A stretch of DNA of 64,000 nt. Source: Thalassoglobus sp. JC818. Its GTDB lineage: Bacteria; Planctomycetota; Planctomycetia; Planctomycetales; Planctomycetaceae. The position numbers and the translations under genes are program-made. Location: positions 39,309 to 103,308 of the forward strand of contig NZ_JBFEFI010000013.1 in the NCBI RefSeq assembly GCF_040717535.1. Direction: 5' to 3'. Below the pieces are notes generated by a model. It saw only the letters and a program-made list of their open reading frames with translations, searched no databases and was not told the DNA's origin. Below are positions 50,879-60,451 of the stretch, piece after piece. Each line of letters begins with the position of its first letter. Positions within the stretch are counted from its first letter, which is position 1.

Positions 50879-51790
50879 ATGAGAACTCTCAAGACCAAAC
50901 ATTGTTTCCTCAGAGAAACAGAACCGTCTCGAAGCGTTCAGGTCAATTTGATCCTGTGCTTCCTGTTCGTCGTGACGAGTTGTGGATGCCACCAGCTTTC
51001 CCTCCTCGGGAAGGATGACTCGAAGAAAAGGAAAACTCCCGAAGCAGGAAAAGAGCGAGTCACGGAAGTGATTTGCGCCTGGGAACCGGCCGAAGGTGTC
51101 GGTTTGAACGGTCTTCCGTGCCGTGGATTCGCAGGTCAAATCCTCTTCTTCGGAAACGACACATCCTCGCCGATCAAGGTGAGTGGAGATGTTCGAATCT
51201 ACGTGTTCGACGACTTCGGCTCAGACGAAGAGCGTTCGGAACCGATTCACTACTTCGATTTCGAAGAAATGGCTTTCCAGGGTCTGATGACTGAAACAAA
51301 TCTCGGAATCGCTTACCAGCTCTTCGTGCCTTACACCCGAAAGACGGTCCACGAAGCCAACTGCTCCCTGCGAGTGATGGTCACGCCCAAAGACGGGGGG
51401 ATGCCGGTCTATTCGAAAATGGCGACCCTGTATCTTCAGGGGACCACGCGTGATCAACGTCACACAAAGACGAAAACTGAGATTTCCAGCCCCATCCAAC
51501 AGGTGTCACACATCGCGGCTGAGGCAGTTACCGAAGCCGATCGACGTCGAAGCCCGGCGGCTGTCCGACACTTCGGCGGGACAATCACCAGCCAGAATGT
51601 GAACACTTCTGATTTACATCGGGACCGTCTGAAGTCGATCGCTGCACAGGCAGTCTCGGAAGCGTCTCCGCCTGCGAGTTCGACTCGTCCGGCTGCGACC
51701 GCTGGCCCAACTGTCCGGCAGCACACGCTGTCTCAAACCGAAGCACCGGACCTACAACCGACTCGAACAGAGCACCCGCTGGCCAACTGA
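50879..51790 (+). CDS. Conserved hypothetical lipoprotein downstream of the secretin
   Basis: A 303-residue exported protein of unknown function. The signal segment VNLILCFLFVVTSC ends in a probable lipobox (VTSC-GC). A folded beta-rich domain (about 60-185, with GQILFFGNDTSSPIKVSGDV, RIYVFDDFG and LGIAYQLFVPYTRKTVHEA) is followed by a disordered Ser/Thr/Ala-rich tail. The beginning of the gene immediately follows the secretin stop (2 nt between), so the two are probably one operon. A pilotin-like or secretin-assembly role is a guess from position only. ATG 50879 is used; a TTG two codons earlier overlaps the secretin stop. Confidence 0.72.
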   Translation: MRTLKTKHCFLRETEPSRSVQVNLILCFLFVVTSCGCHQLSLLGKDDSKKRKTPEAGKERVTEVICAWEPAEGVGLNGLPCRGFAGQILFFGNDTSSPIKVSGDVRIYVFDDFGSDEERSEPIHYFDFEEMAFQGLMTETNLGIAYQLFVPYTRKTVHEANCSLRVMVTPKDGGMPVYSKMATLYLQGTTRDQRHTKTKTEISSPIQQVSHIAAEAVTEADRRRSPAAVRHFGGTITSQNVNTSDLHRDRLKSIAAQAVSEASPPASSTRPAATAGPTVRQHTLSQTEAPDLQPTRTEHPLAN

Positions 51791-51999
51791 ACATTTGACT
51801 AGAAGTGTCGTTGACATCCTCAATCGAAGTGAAAAACTTCCATAGAAGATATTCCGACTGAACCAGTCCAACCGCTCAGAACGCCTTCCGAGACATCTGA
51901 TCTGCCAGAACTTCCGAAACCTCTGGTTGCATTCGGGGTTAATACTCGATGAGATAGTCAAAAGAGGCTTGTCGATACGGACCGCCCTGAGGAACTGTT

Positions 52000-52701
52000 A
52001 TGCAGACACGGATACTCACAATCGCAGCGGCTTTGCTGATTCTAACGACAGCATCAAGTGCCCACGCGCAATCTCTGTTCGGCGGCGGGACAACCGGAGG
52101 CGGAGGAACCACGGGCGGAACTGGCGGTTCGGCAGCTGGCGTCGGAAGAACCACTCAAGGCGGAGGTGGAGCCACTTCTGCAGCACAAGGGGGATCACTC
52201 ATTGATCCAGGGCGTGCAGCCGGAGACATGGTTCTGAACACCGGCGACGGAAGTCTTTCCTCGATGGTCGGCCAAAATGCCTTCACCGGGTTCTCTTCAA
52301 ACTCAGCCTTCATTGGCGGAAACACCGCCGCGAGCCAGTCCTTCACCAACAGCCGCGCTCAATTCGGAGGACTCCAGGGACGAGGCAACACCGGCGGCGG
52401 CCAAAACGGAAGAGGTCAAACACAAACGGATCGCAAACCGGTTCGACCACAGTACCGAATGGCATTCACAGCACCTGCACTTCCAGTCCAGCAACTTGAG
52501 TCCTCACTGAAGAGCAGCTTGCTGGAACTTCCGCACCTCGCTTACTCAAATCGAACCGTGGAACTTTCAATCGACGAAAACGGAACCGCCACGATCTCCG
52601 GGACCGTGAACAGCGAACGCGAAATGAAGAGCGTCGAGTCTTACGTGCGAATGGAACCAGGCGTGCGGAAAGTCGCGAACCAGCTGATCATTCAGCAGTA
52701 A
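52000..52701 (+). CDS. Glycine-rich exported protein with C-terminal BON-like domain
   Basis: A 233-residue exported protein: signal peptide (1-23, ending SSAHAQ), a Gly/Thr/Ser-rich low-complexity half (about 24-140), and a C-terminal domain (about 160-233) with VELSIDENGTATISGTVNSE and MEPGVRKVANQLII. The latter fits the BON fold, found in outer-membrane and secretin-associated proteins. It follows the secretin and lipoprotein genes on the same strand with a 209-nt gap. The terminator hairpin at 52801 follows. Binding partner unknown. Confidence 0.75.
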   Translation: MQTRILTIAAALLILTTASSAHAQSLFGGGTTGGGGTTGGTGGSAAGVGRTTQGGGGATSAAQGGSLIDPGRAAGDMVLNTGDGSLSSMVGQNAFTGFSSNSAFIGGNTAASQSFTNSRAQFGGLQGRGNTGGGQNGRGQTQTDRKPVRPQYRMAFTAPALPVQQLESSLKSSLLELPHLAYSNRTVELSIDENGTATISGTVNSEREMKSVESYVRMEPGVRKVANQLIIQQ

Positions 52702-52800
52702 AGTTTGCAACGTCCACCTCAAACACGCAGCATCAACCGATCAATTTAGGCGAGCGAGTACTGATCAACCGCACGCGTCGCCAATCGAGCATAAAACAAA

Positions 52801-52836
52801 ACGGGTCAGGTGTTCACAACGAAACACCTGACCCGT
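52801..52836. terminator. Bidirectional terminator hairpin
   Basis: Perfect 14-bp stem, ACGGGTCAGGTGTT (52801-52814) with its complement (52823-52836) around an 8-nt loop. AAAACAAA precedes it and TCTTATT follows. It sits between the convergent BON-protein gene and the CcsBA gene. Confidence 0.88.
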
Positions 52837-52898
52837 TCTTATTGATCGACTCATCGCCCCTTTCTTCGGGACCGATCAGCGAGCGACTGATCTCTTCA

Positions 52899-55800
52899 TC
52901 AGGTCGTCGAAACTTCTTTCGGGTTACTCCGCCACAGATTCAATGGCGTGCAGGCGATGATCGCGATAAAGACTTGTGACAGACAGAAGAGGATCAACCA
53001 CGCGAGCCGCCCTTCTGTGAATCCGTAGCTGTGAAGTCCCACGCTCAACTCGTTCACGCCAAACCAGGACCAGCTGACAACCACATTTCCGAGGACAGTC
53101 AGAACCGCGAGTCCGCGATCTTTGACCATTCCGCCCCAACGGGCATGAAGGACGAGTGCGTTCCACAGAACGATGATCAGTGCTCCGTTTTCTTTCGGGT
53201 CCCAACCCCAAAATCGTCCCCAGGAATCGTCTGCCCAAAGTCCTCCCAGAACCGTTCCTACGAAGCTGAAGAACGTCGCGAAGCACAGAACGCCGTAGGT
53301 CATTCGAGCGAACTCTTTGCTGACGTTCTTATCGAGCGTCTTCGTGAACAATCCTGTGAAGACATACAACGCCCCCAGGAACCCAGCCAGATAGGTCGTT
53401 GCGTATCCGAGAGTGATACAGACGACGTGTGTCGCCAACCAGAACTGCGTATCCAGAACAGCTTCCAGCACGACGAAGGTATCTCCATCGTTCGCCAAGC
53501 CGTCAGCGATTCGGAGCGAAAGGAATCCACAGACCGCTGCGACAATATTTCCAGCCCCCAACTTGGAGATTGATTCCAGAATCAAACTTCCCAGAACGAC
53601 AGCCCAGCCAATGAAGATGGCCGACGAATAAAGATTCGTCACCGGAGGCCGCCCCGAGATATAAATCCGCCCGATGAGGGCAGCTGTATGAACCAGGAAG
53701 ACAGTGACCAGCGTCCAGAATGCAGCACGCTGGAAGAACCCCGGTAGGAACAACCATCCCAACGACGCTAAAATCCCAGCGAACAGGTAAAGGTTGGCAG
53801 ATTGATAGAAGGCGTCAAATCGGTTGTAGACAGCTTCAAACTCCGTCTTGTCCAAGAAGCCTGGATCCGATTCTTCACGAGCGTAGTCGCTGAGAAAAAC
53901 TTGATAGTCCTTTAACTGATTGTTGAAGGCGTCGACGTTTCCATCTTCGTAAGACTTGATCATGGAGACGAACATCTTCACCGCTGGTGGCTTCTTGTAT
54001 TCGCTCGAATCCATCTCAATCAGTTCGTTGTAGATCTGATCGAAGATCTTTGCAGCTGTCAGAGATTCCCATTCCGTTTGAAACGCCTCCTGCTCCGGAC
54101 GATCTCCAGCATTGAAGTGCGTCGGAACCATGAGAGGAATCGGTGACTTGTTAAATGCCTGGCTGTGCAATCGATCGAATTCACGGAGTTTAAATCCGAG
54201 TTCAATCAACTGAGACTGAGAAGCATTGCCGAGTTCTTTATCTCGCATCAAATCGATGATACGCCCCCCGCCCGTTGTGAATTCGAGCAGAACATACTCA
54301 TCGATTTTGCGTGAAAGCTCGATGACCTTTCGCTCAAATCGAGTCCGTTCATTTTGCGGTGTGTCAGAAACGGCAACGTCAAACTTCCGCGGCTGCTGTG
54401 GGTCGATCTCTGTCAGACCTTCCAGCTCACGCAGAATTGTGAGCATCCCCATTTCTTTAATGCCATCGACCTTAGGCGACTTCAGCAACTCGTTGAACGA
54501 ATACGTGAACTTCTCCCGTTCCGGCAATCCGAGTGCCTCGATAACATCTTTGTTCTCAATCTTGAACACTCGAAGATCGCGGGCTGCCACTTCGTTCGAC
54601 ATCACCTGCAGCAACCACTCTGACGCGGAATGCTTGTCCCCATCTTCGTCGCGGTAGGTCTCGTAGTCCGACAGACGAAGAAGCATGTTTCTCGCGAAGG
54701 AGTCGATAGGCATCGGCCGACCTTTGTACCAGATCGGCAGTTCACTGAACGTCTCGACATGCATGACGTCAGCGGATTCACGAGGAGCTCTTCCCAGCAT
54801 CAGCATGGAGCTGATGATCGAAAGACAGATAACTCCGGTGACCACCCAACTGATTTGGTTCTGTTTCGGAGTCAGTTGTGCCCCGTAACCTTTTAATGTC
54901 TCTGTGCTGACGACTGTCGTTCGTGATCGACGATCGAGGTATCGCAATAGAGTGAGAGAGAAGTGATACATCATCCCCACCCAGACAATCATGCAGGAGA
55001 CATAGGGCGTCATCCAGCCCGCGTTGTCGACGACTTGCAGAGTCGTCATTTCGCGCCCACCTTCCATCATCGCGTAGTTCGATTGATAGAAGGTTTTGCC
55101 TGCAAACCGCATCGGGTTGTTCATCCAGATGCGATGATCGAACTCAAGATCACGTGATGGATCTGTCACGGTGATGTAAGACGAATAGTCCTTAACCTGC
55201 GAAGTCCCTTTGTAATCGTTCTTTTGAACATCAGTCAGCTTGATCGCGAAGTCGTTGTAATAACGGACAAATCGAAGCGCAATCTCATAGGTCTTTCCAT
55301 CGACTTCGACTGCTTGAGTTTCTCCGAAGGGTTCAGGCGAGAGGTCGAAGATTGAGGAGACCATGTACACACCCAGGTCTTTCCCGTCATCTCCCTTCGA
55401 CCGAAGTCTGACATAAGCCGACGGAACATCCACACGCCCACCCGTATCGGTTCCTTTGACGTTATCAACCGGCGTCACAACCACATTTTTTCCGATCCCA
55501 GCGGTTGCTGGGTTCTCCGGAATCTCTTCGTTAGGACCGAAGGACCGCAAACCTCGCACGTCAGAGTTGCGGTAGAATTCCAGGACTTCAACATCGAACG
55601 GCAGTCGCTGATCCGAGATCGTCGTCTTCGGCCGGAGAAGAGAAGACGAAACGACCGTCATCTGATCTTCGTCCTGTGGGCTACGGTCGATGACCGCTAG
55701 TTCGACATCCCGAATGTCCCGACTGAAGTTGACGGTGTCGCCTTCGATAATCGACATCTGACTTTCGATGTGCTGAGTCCCGACGAGCACATCGTAGAAC

Positions 55801-56714
55801 ATCATCAAGCCAATACCGGCGTGCAAAAGCACAACTCCGGCACGCTTCTTGAAGACCATAATGCAGCCCGCCAGAAGGAAGCACGAAGCGAGTGTTGCCT
55901 TCACCAGCTGATACAAAATTCTCATCGAAGCAGCATCCGATGATTCCCACATTCCGATAAAGCCGGCAGTCAGAACGAGAAGCACGGTCGCAATGATGTT
56001 TAACCAGCGCTTTGCAAAGTCTCCCCCCGAAACAATCGCTCCATAGACCGTCACTCCACAGCAACCGAACAGTGTTGTCAGCATCAGCAGACGCAGATTC
56101 TCGTAGGAAATCAGTGGCTTCGATTGAAGACCTTCAGGGCTGGAACCACTCAAGATCACGAGGTAAGTGAACAGTGATCCGACGACGAGAACCGCGGAAC
56201 CTGCAATCAGCCGTGTGCCTCGCGCTTGAACCTTAAATCGCAGAGTGTGTGCAGCCACCAGGTTAATGGCCATCACCACACCGATGGTCCAACCTTTCGG
56301 GAACCAAAACCCCTTCCCCGCCAGGAATTCAGGAGTTCCACTCGGCCAGACCGGAGCCATCCACTTCAAATGGTCCGGAAAGACAGGCTGCTCCGGGAAG
56401 AATGCTTCCGGAAAAAACAGGCTGTAGTCAACCCGAACGAACAGAGCGCCGAGATCGACGAACGGAAATGATGAAATAAAGAGACTTCCCATATCGACGC
56501 GGAAGTACTCGTTGATGACGTACCAAATGTCGTTGTGAACCTGAGCGAACGTCCCAGCCAGAACAATAAAGATGCTCAGCAAAAACAACGTTACGGTCAG
56601 CTTTAGTGACGCCAACGGCAGCAGCAACTTCCGCCACTGCCCAGAGTTCCCCTGCCCGACCTCGCTTCGATCTGAGGCCAAAGTGTCGAGATTATCATCA
56701 ATGGTCGAGGCCAT
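52899..56714 (-). CDS. Fused cytochrome c synthetase CcsBA (ResB-CcsA)
   Basis: A 1271-residue system II cytochrome c assembly protein that exports haem and attaches it to CxxCH motifs outside the membrane. The N-terminal half is CcsB/ResB-like: helices near 35-58, a membrane block at 190-320 and a large periplasmic region to about 580. The C-terminal part (from about 975) is CcsA-like, with the tryptophan-rich haem-handling motif WGRFWGWDPKENGALIIVLW and flanking histidines. Between them is a soluble insert of about 330 residues (LPIWYKGRPMPIDSFARNML onward). ATG 56714 has GGAG 6 nt upstream and is preferred to in-frame starts up to 56780. It would mature the cytochromes of the 6-13 kb cluster. 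Confidence 0.92.
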   Translation of the reverse strand: MASTIDDNLDTLASDRSEVGQGNSGQWRKLLLPLASLKLTVTLFLLSIFIVLAGTFAQVHNDIWYVINEYFRVDMGSLFISSFPFVDLGALFVRVDYSLFFPEAFFPEQPVFPDHLKWMAPVWPSGTPEFLAGKGFWFPKGWTIGVVMAINLVAAHTLRFKVQARGTRLIAGSAVLVVGSLFTYLVILSGSSPEGLQSKPLISYENLRLLMLTTLFGCCGVTVYGAIVSGGDFAKRWLNIIATVLLVLTAGFIGMWESSDAASMRILYQLVKATLASCFLLAGCIMVFKKRAGVVLLHAGIGLMMFYDVLVGTQHIESQMSIIEGDTVNFSRDIRDVELAVIDRSPQDEDQMTVVSSSLLRPKTTISDQRLPFDVEVLEFYRNSDVRGLRSFGPNEEIPENPATAGIGKNVVVTPVDNVKGTDTGGRVDVPSAYVRLRSKGDDGKDLGVYMVSSIFDLSPEPFGETQAVEVDGKTYEIALRFVRYYNDFAIKLTDVQKNDYKGTSQVKDYSSYITVTDPSRDLEFDHRIWMNNPMRFAGKTFYQSNYAMMEGGREMTTLQVVDNAGWMTPYVSCMIVWVGMMYHFSLTLLRYLDRRSRTTVVSTETLKGYGAQLTPKQNQISWVVTGVICLSIISSMLMLGRAPRESADVMHVETFSELPIWYKGRPMPIDSFARNMLLRLSDYETYRDEDGDKHSASEWLLQVMSNEVAARDLRVFKIENKDVIEALGLPEREKFTYSFNELLKSPKVDGIKEMGMLTILRELEGLTEIDPQQPRKFDVAVSDTPQNERTRFERKVIELSRKIDEYVLLEFTTGGGRIIDLMRDKELGNASQSQLIELGFKLREFDRLHSQAFNKSPIPLMVPTHFNAGDRPEQEAFQTEWESLTAAKIFDQIYNELIEMDSSEYKKPPAVKMFVSMIKSYEDGNVDAFNNQLKDYQVFLSDYAREESDPGFLDKTEFEAVYNRFDAFYQSANLYLFAGILASLGWLFLPGFFQRAAFWTLVTVFLVHTAALIGRIYISGRPPVTNLYSSAIFIGWAVVLGSLILESISKLGAGNIVAAVCGFLSLRIADGLANDGDTFVVLEAVLDTQFWLATHVVCITLGYATTYLAGFLGALYVFTGLFTKTLDKNVSKEFARMTYGVLCFATFFSFVGTVLGGLWADDSWGRFWGWDPKENGALIIVLWNALVLHARWGGMVKDRGLAVLTVLGNVVVSWSWFGVNELSVGLHSYGFTEGRLAWLILFCLSQVFIAIIACTPLNLWRSNPKEVSTT

Positions 56715-56848
56715 AACCGGCTCCGGAATCAAAAGTTTTGTGCGGCTATTAAATCGCCCCATCGAGGGCGTCGTTGACAAGCAGAGGTGAACAGAACCGG
56801 ATCTGAACGTTCATTTCTGATCCGCGAGTTCTGTCTGAAGCGGTCAGC

Positions 56849-57946
56849 TTATTCCTCATCCTGGTCGAGGCGAACAGAATCGAGAAACTCTCGGAAACGT
56901 CCTTGCTCAGCTTTCACGACTTCCGTCGGACCCTGCATTTTGTAAAACCATTTCACACCATCCTTCTCAGCAATCGCAGCCAGAATGGACTCGGTTTCAC
57001 CTTCAATCAAGATGAGTTGGGAGGACATCCCGGCAATTTCCAACTCTTCGACAGCTTCATCCAGCTCAGCTTGTGTGATTGGCTCAAGCTTGACCTGTCC
57101 TCTCCAGCGATTGATATTCGCCAGTCGATCTCCACCGCCGGGAAGGCGAATCACGCTGACATCAGCTGTCTCATCGGAACTTCCAGTTCGCAAGGAGACG
57201 AGTCGCATCGCGTTCCCTGCACTCTCTTCCCAGTTCTCCGGCTTATCGTATCCAACGTTTGAGGATGAACGCGCCGGCGGACTCATCGTTTCCGCCGGAC
57301 GTGTTTCGCTTTTTGCAGCTGCAAGTCCAACATCTGAGATAACCGCAACCAGCATCAAGGTGTCACCAAACTCTTCAGTTGTCCCATTCAACTGGACGAC
57401 GCTCATCACCTGATCACCTTTTTCAACAGTGATGAGTTCCTGATTCTGCGTCGCTCTTTCAGCCCAATTTGTTGGTTCAAGCGGTGGCATATTCACTTGG
57501 CCTCGCCAGCGATTGACGTTGCTCAACAGGTATGACGAAAAGTCGCTCGGGGGAGCAGGCAGTGCCGATACGGTCACTTCGATCGGTGGATCAGAATCCG
57601 CAACCGTCAGCGTTTTGAATCGAGGAGGTGGCCCATCTTTGACGGTCCAGCCTGCCGGAACTTCAAATTCAGGCTGTCCATCGGGAAATGTCGTCGCACG
57701 AAGAAACCCGATGAAGGGTTCGAGATACGGCAAGAGACCATCCCGAGGTCCCATCAGCTTAAAGAACCAAACCTGATTCCCGGCACTCGATGCAGTGGGC
57801 GGTTCGGTTTCAAACTTCGCCACCGAATACTCACGAATCGGATCTTCGCCGCCGCATCCGACGAGAAACACGCCGGCCATCACGCAAAGAAATTGACTCA
57901 TGCGAGGAGATTTCGGGCGACAACACTGCTGTGAGGTGAAATTCAT
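56849..57946 (-). CDS. Planctomycete lipoprotein with duplicated domains
   Basis: A 365-residue predicted lipoprotein with no enzyme motif. The N-terminus contains basic residues before SQFLCVMAGVFLVGCGG, whose VGC is a lipobox. The longer start (57946) keeps the basic n-region that ATG 57901 would lose. The body is internally duplicated. VNRWRGQVNMPPLEPTNWAE and INRWRGQVKLEPITQAEL form one repeat pair. VWFFKLMGPRDG...FIGFLRATTF and KWFYKMQGPTEV...FREFLDSVRL form another. Such W-F-K-x-G-P modules recur in planctomycete genomes. It precedes the CcsBA gene on the same strand by 134 nt, so a role around cytochrome assembly is possible but unproven. Confidence 0.78.
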   Translation of the reverse strand: MNFTSQQCCRPKSPRMSQFLCVMAGVFLVGCGGEDPIREYSVAKFETEPPTASSAGNQVWFFKLMGPRDGLLPYLEPFIGFLRATTFPDGQPEFEVPAGWTVKDGPPPRFKTLTVADSDPPIEVTVSALPAPPSDFSSYLLSNVNRWRGQVNMPPLEPTNWAERATQNQELITVEKGDQVMSVVQLNGTTEEFGDTLMLVAVISDVGLAAAKSETRPAETMSPPARSSSNVGYDKPENWEESAGNAMRLVSLRTGSSDETADVSVIRLPGGGDRLANINRWRGQVKLEPITQAELDEAVEELEIAGMSSQLILIEGETESILAAIAEKDGVKWFYKMQGPTEVVKAEQGRFREFLDSVRLDQDEE

Positions 57947-58350
57947 AATGACCGAGAATGAAGGATGAGGAGGGAGAATTTCGGCGGGAGGGATATAACA
58001 TCAATCAACGGAAAGAGTTGCATCGAAGCGGTGAACCCGCTGCTGCTGTGCGTCCTCCCATACTGATTATAGGGAGCCTGATTTCAGAAAGTACACGAGC
58101 ATCGATCAAGATTCCGTGATTCAATCTCCGATTCTCACCTTCAATAACCGTCTCTGCAATCGGCACAATCGTCAAAAGCCGCAGTTCCAGATGAAATCGC
58201 CGGAGACGCTGGAATTCCGAGACAAACGCGGATGCCCCCCTGACTCGCCAGTCGATTCGATCCATTGGACGCCAATTGCACCGGCTCACCGTCAACCATT
58301 TTCTCGGTGAGATTCCCGCTGCAAACTCACTCCAGGAGGAAACTCGCACT
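57947..58350. other. Divergent intergenic region
   Basis: 404 nt between the divergent lipoprotein gene and DUF1571 gene. AGGAGGA at 58334-58340 is the ribosome-binding site of the latter. No other gene, repeat or hairpin is convincing; promoters for both directions should lie here. Confidence 0.45.
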
Positions 58351-59178
58351 ATGACTGGCAACAACTCGAACGATCGACGCGCCTTCCTCATCAAAACCAT
58401 CGGCGGTGCTTGCGGGCTGGGAGCCGGAATCCTGGTCGGGAATCAGATCTTCGCCGATCCGACACGAATCGCATCAAAGGTCGCAGAAACCCCATCTTCT
58501 CATCCGCTGGCCCCAGCCCTGCAGATGGGAACCAAAGCCCTCGAGTCGCTCGATGGAGTCAAAGACTACACAGCCGATTTCGCAAAACGCGAGCTGATTG
58601 GCCGAAAGCTCCTCGACTCGCAGATCAAACTCAAACTCAGAGAAGACCCCTTCAGCGTCTATCTCAAAATCTTGAAACCGGTCGCAGGCCGAGAAGCTTT
58701 GTATGTCGCTGGTCAGCATGATGGGAAAATGAAGGCCCACGACGTCGGTTTCGCCGGGCTGGCCGGAACGCTTTCACTCGACGTCAACGGCAGTTTCGCG
58801 ATGTCGGAAAACCGCTACCCCATCACGATGGCGGGAATGAAAACGATGGCTTCCAAAGTTCTCGAACAGTGGTTGAACGACCTTCAGTACACAGACCTCG
58901 ACGTCAACTACTATCCGAATGCCCGTATCGGACAAACCTCTTGCAAAGCCATCGAGACGATCCATCGGCAGCACCCGAAAGACGTCAAATTCCAGATGAC
59001 TCGACTCTACGTCGAGCAGGAACGAGGACTGCCAATCCGCGTCCAACAATACGAATTCCCCGGAATTCGCCAGACAAATCCAGTCCTTGCTGAAGACTAC
59101 CTCTACAGCAACATCAAACTGAACGCCGGGCTGACCGACAAAGACTTCAGCCTGACCAATCCGGAATACAATTTCTAG
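58351..59178 (+). CDS. Tat-exported DUF1571-family protein
   Basis: A 275-residue DUF1571 protein, a family found mainly in planctomycetes, function unknown. The N-terminus has a twin-arginine signal: NDRRAFLIKTIGGACGLGAG, then a hydrophobic stretch ending near residue 35. The family core follows, with LDGVKDYTADFAKRELIGRK and FSVYLKILKPVAGREALYV (a LolA-like beta sheet). The Tat signal implies folding in the cytoplasm before export. ATG 58351 is supported by AGGAGGA 10 nt upstream. A terminator hairpin follows at 59249. Confidence 0.87.
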   Translation: MTGNNSNDRRAFLIKTIGGACGLGAGILVGNQIFADPTRIASKVAETPSSHPLAPALQMGTKALESLDGVKDYTADFAKRELIGRKLLDSQIKLKLREDPFSVYLKILKPVAGREALYVAGQHDGKMKAHDVGFAGLAGTLSLDVNGSFAMSENRYPITMAGMKTMASKVLEQWLNDLQYTDLDVNYYPNARIGQTSCKAIETIHRQHPKDVKFQMTRLYVEQERGLPIRVQQYEFPGIRQTNPVLAEDYLYSNIKLNAGLTDKDFSLTNPEYNF

Positions 59179-59248
59179 AGCCTCAGCATTGAAGGCTTGA
59201 TTGCAATTGGCACGCAGCCATTCGCACTCGCGACACTAACATCAAAAA

Positions 59249-59278
59249 AGACCTGCCCGAAGTTTTTCGAGCAGGTCT
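59249..59278. terminator. Terminator hairpin after the DUF1571 gene
   Basis: AGACCTGC (59249-59256) pairs with GCAGGTCT (59271-59278); four more pairs extend inward across one mismatch. AAAAAAG precedes the stem and CTTGTATTT follows. It lies between convergent genes and may act in both directions. Confidence 0.75.
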
Positions 59279-59362
59279 CTTGTATTTCACAGATTGAACG
59301 CAGCAGTTGTTCTCGTCTTGGATCAAGTCGATTCTGAAAGGCCGAGAGCGACCAAGAGCGGT

Positions 59363-59830
59363 CTAATCGTCGTCGTCGTCATCACTGTCGTCGTCGCTGT
59401 CATCATCGAAGTCGTCATCGTCATCACTGTCGTCGTCGCTCATTTCGACGTCGTCTTCTGTGGTTTCGACGACTTCATCTTCGATTTCATCGACCTCATC
59501 ATCTTCAACGACTTCTGAAACCGAATCGGACAGACTCGCTTTGATGGGCTGAATGAAATAAAGCTTCTTGGTGCTTCGATTTCGCAGAGCTTCCAGCTTC
59601 TCCTCAGCTTTATCCCGCTGATCGTACGCAAAACGCCCCTCTTCTTTGAGCGTTCCGCTGAACACGCCCCAGAAAATCTTCTTTCGCTCGACCGTTTTCG
59701 CTTTTCGCTTGCGAGTGGTCGTTTTCTTGCGAGTCGCACGCTTCGCTTTGGTTGCCGTCTTTTTAGCTGTTTTTCCCAGCTTCTCGGCTGCTTCCGCTTC
59801 GATTCGTTTTTGGAGGCGTCTGGAGGCCAT
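59363..59830 (-). CDS. Small histone-like protein with basic N-terminus and Asp/Ser-rich tail
   Basis: A 155-residue protein with extreme charge separation. Residues about 1-50 are Lys/Arg/Ala/Thr-rich (GKTAKKTATKAKRATRKKTT), like histone H1-type or HU-tail DNA-binding segments. The middle holds a short aromatic motif (KIFWGVFSGTLKEEGRFAYD). The last about 55 residues are almost all Asp, Glu and Ser. The basic part could bind DNA or RNA while the acidic tail modulates it; this is inference. ATG 59830 is used (GGA 7 nt upstream); the frame upstream to 59926 is not protein-like. It ends convergently with the DUF1571 gene and is divergent from tRNA-Asp. Confidence 0.82.
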   Translation of the reverse strand: MASRRLQKRIEAEAAEKLGKTAKKTATKAKRATRKKTTTRKRKAKTVERKKIFWGVFSGTLKEEGRFAYDQRDKAEEKLEALRNRSTKKLYFIQPIKASLSDSVSEVVEDDEVDEIEDEVVETTEDDVEMSDDDSDDDDDFDDDSDDDSDDDDDD

Positions 59831-60045
59831 AGTTGTTCCGGAGAGTTGGTTGGACCACGGGAGATGCCAATTCCGCACCTTTACCGCAGTCAAGTCTGAA
59901 CTTTTGCGAATCGCGAAGTGTCCCAAGTCGACATCAGGATGTCAATTGAGGGAATTATCGAGTTCCCAAAATGGTCTGACAAAATTGAAACTGGTTTGTT
60001 GACGATTTGTGAAGTGGCAATTACATTACCGCTCCAACTCAGCGA

Positions 60046-60119
60046 GGGGCCGTAGCTCAATTGGTTAGAGTGTCGGACTGTCGATCCGAAGGTTGCGGGT
60101 TCAAGTCCCGTCGGCCTCG
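60046..60119 (+). tRNA. tRNA-Asp (GTC)
   Basis: A 74-nt cloverleaf. Acceptor stem GGGGCCG pairs with CGGCCTC (one G-U), and the D arm is GCTC/GAGT. The anticodon stem TCGGA/TCCGA encloses loop CTGTCGA with anticodon GTC, and the T arm is GCGGG-TTCAAGT-CCCGT. The discriminator base is G, the Asp identity base. CCA is not encoded. A terminator follows within 6 nt. Confidence 0.97.
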
Positions 60120-60124
60120 CTACA

Positions 60125-60171
60125 AGAGCCGCAAGTTCCAAACTCAACGGAATTTGCGGCTCTTCTTCTTT
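60125..60171 (+). terminator. Rho-independent terminator after tRNA-Asp
   Basis: A 15-bp stem with one G-U pair (60125-60139 with 60149-60163), a 9-nt loop and a pyrimidine-rich run TCTTCTTT. It starts 5 nt after the tRNA end. Confidence 0.88.
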
Positions 60172-60451
60172 GACGCCTCTCTCTTCGCGTCCGCGGCTCC
60201 AAGCACAACGCTCAATGCCTCCGCGACGACACTTCGGGACTACTCCAACCCGGAACCCTTCCCCTCGAAGACGTCGGCAAGCTGTGAAAAGCTCAGCACC
60301 AGCCACAGCACACGACATCTCCCAGCCTCGCTCGGATTCCGGTAGAATCCCAAACTCTTCCAAGCTGGACCGAGAACACTCCTGACCTTTTGCGATGAGC
60401 CGCTTTGAGCGAAGAGACTTCGCATTCGCCGACAACTTTGAAAGACGACCA

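Noticed and set aside
59384..59520. GTC/GTCGTC-like microsatellite
   Set aside because: It is the Asp/Ser-rich coding tail of the small histone-like protein, in frame and interrupted by varied codons.
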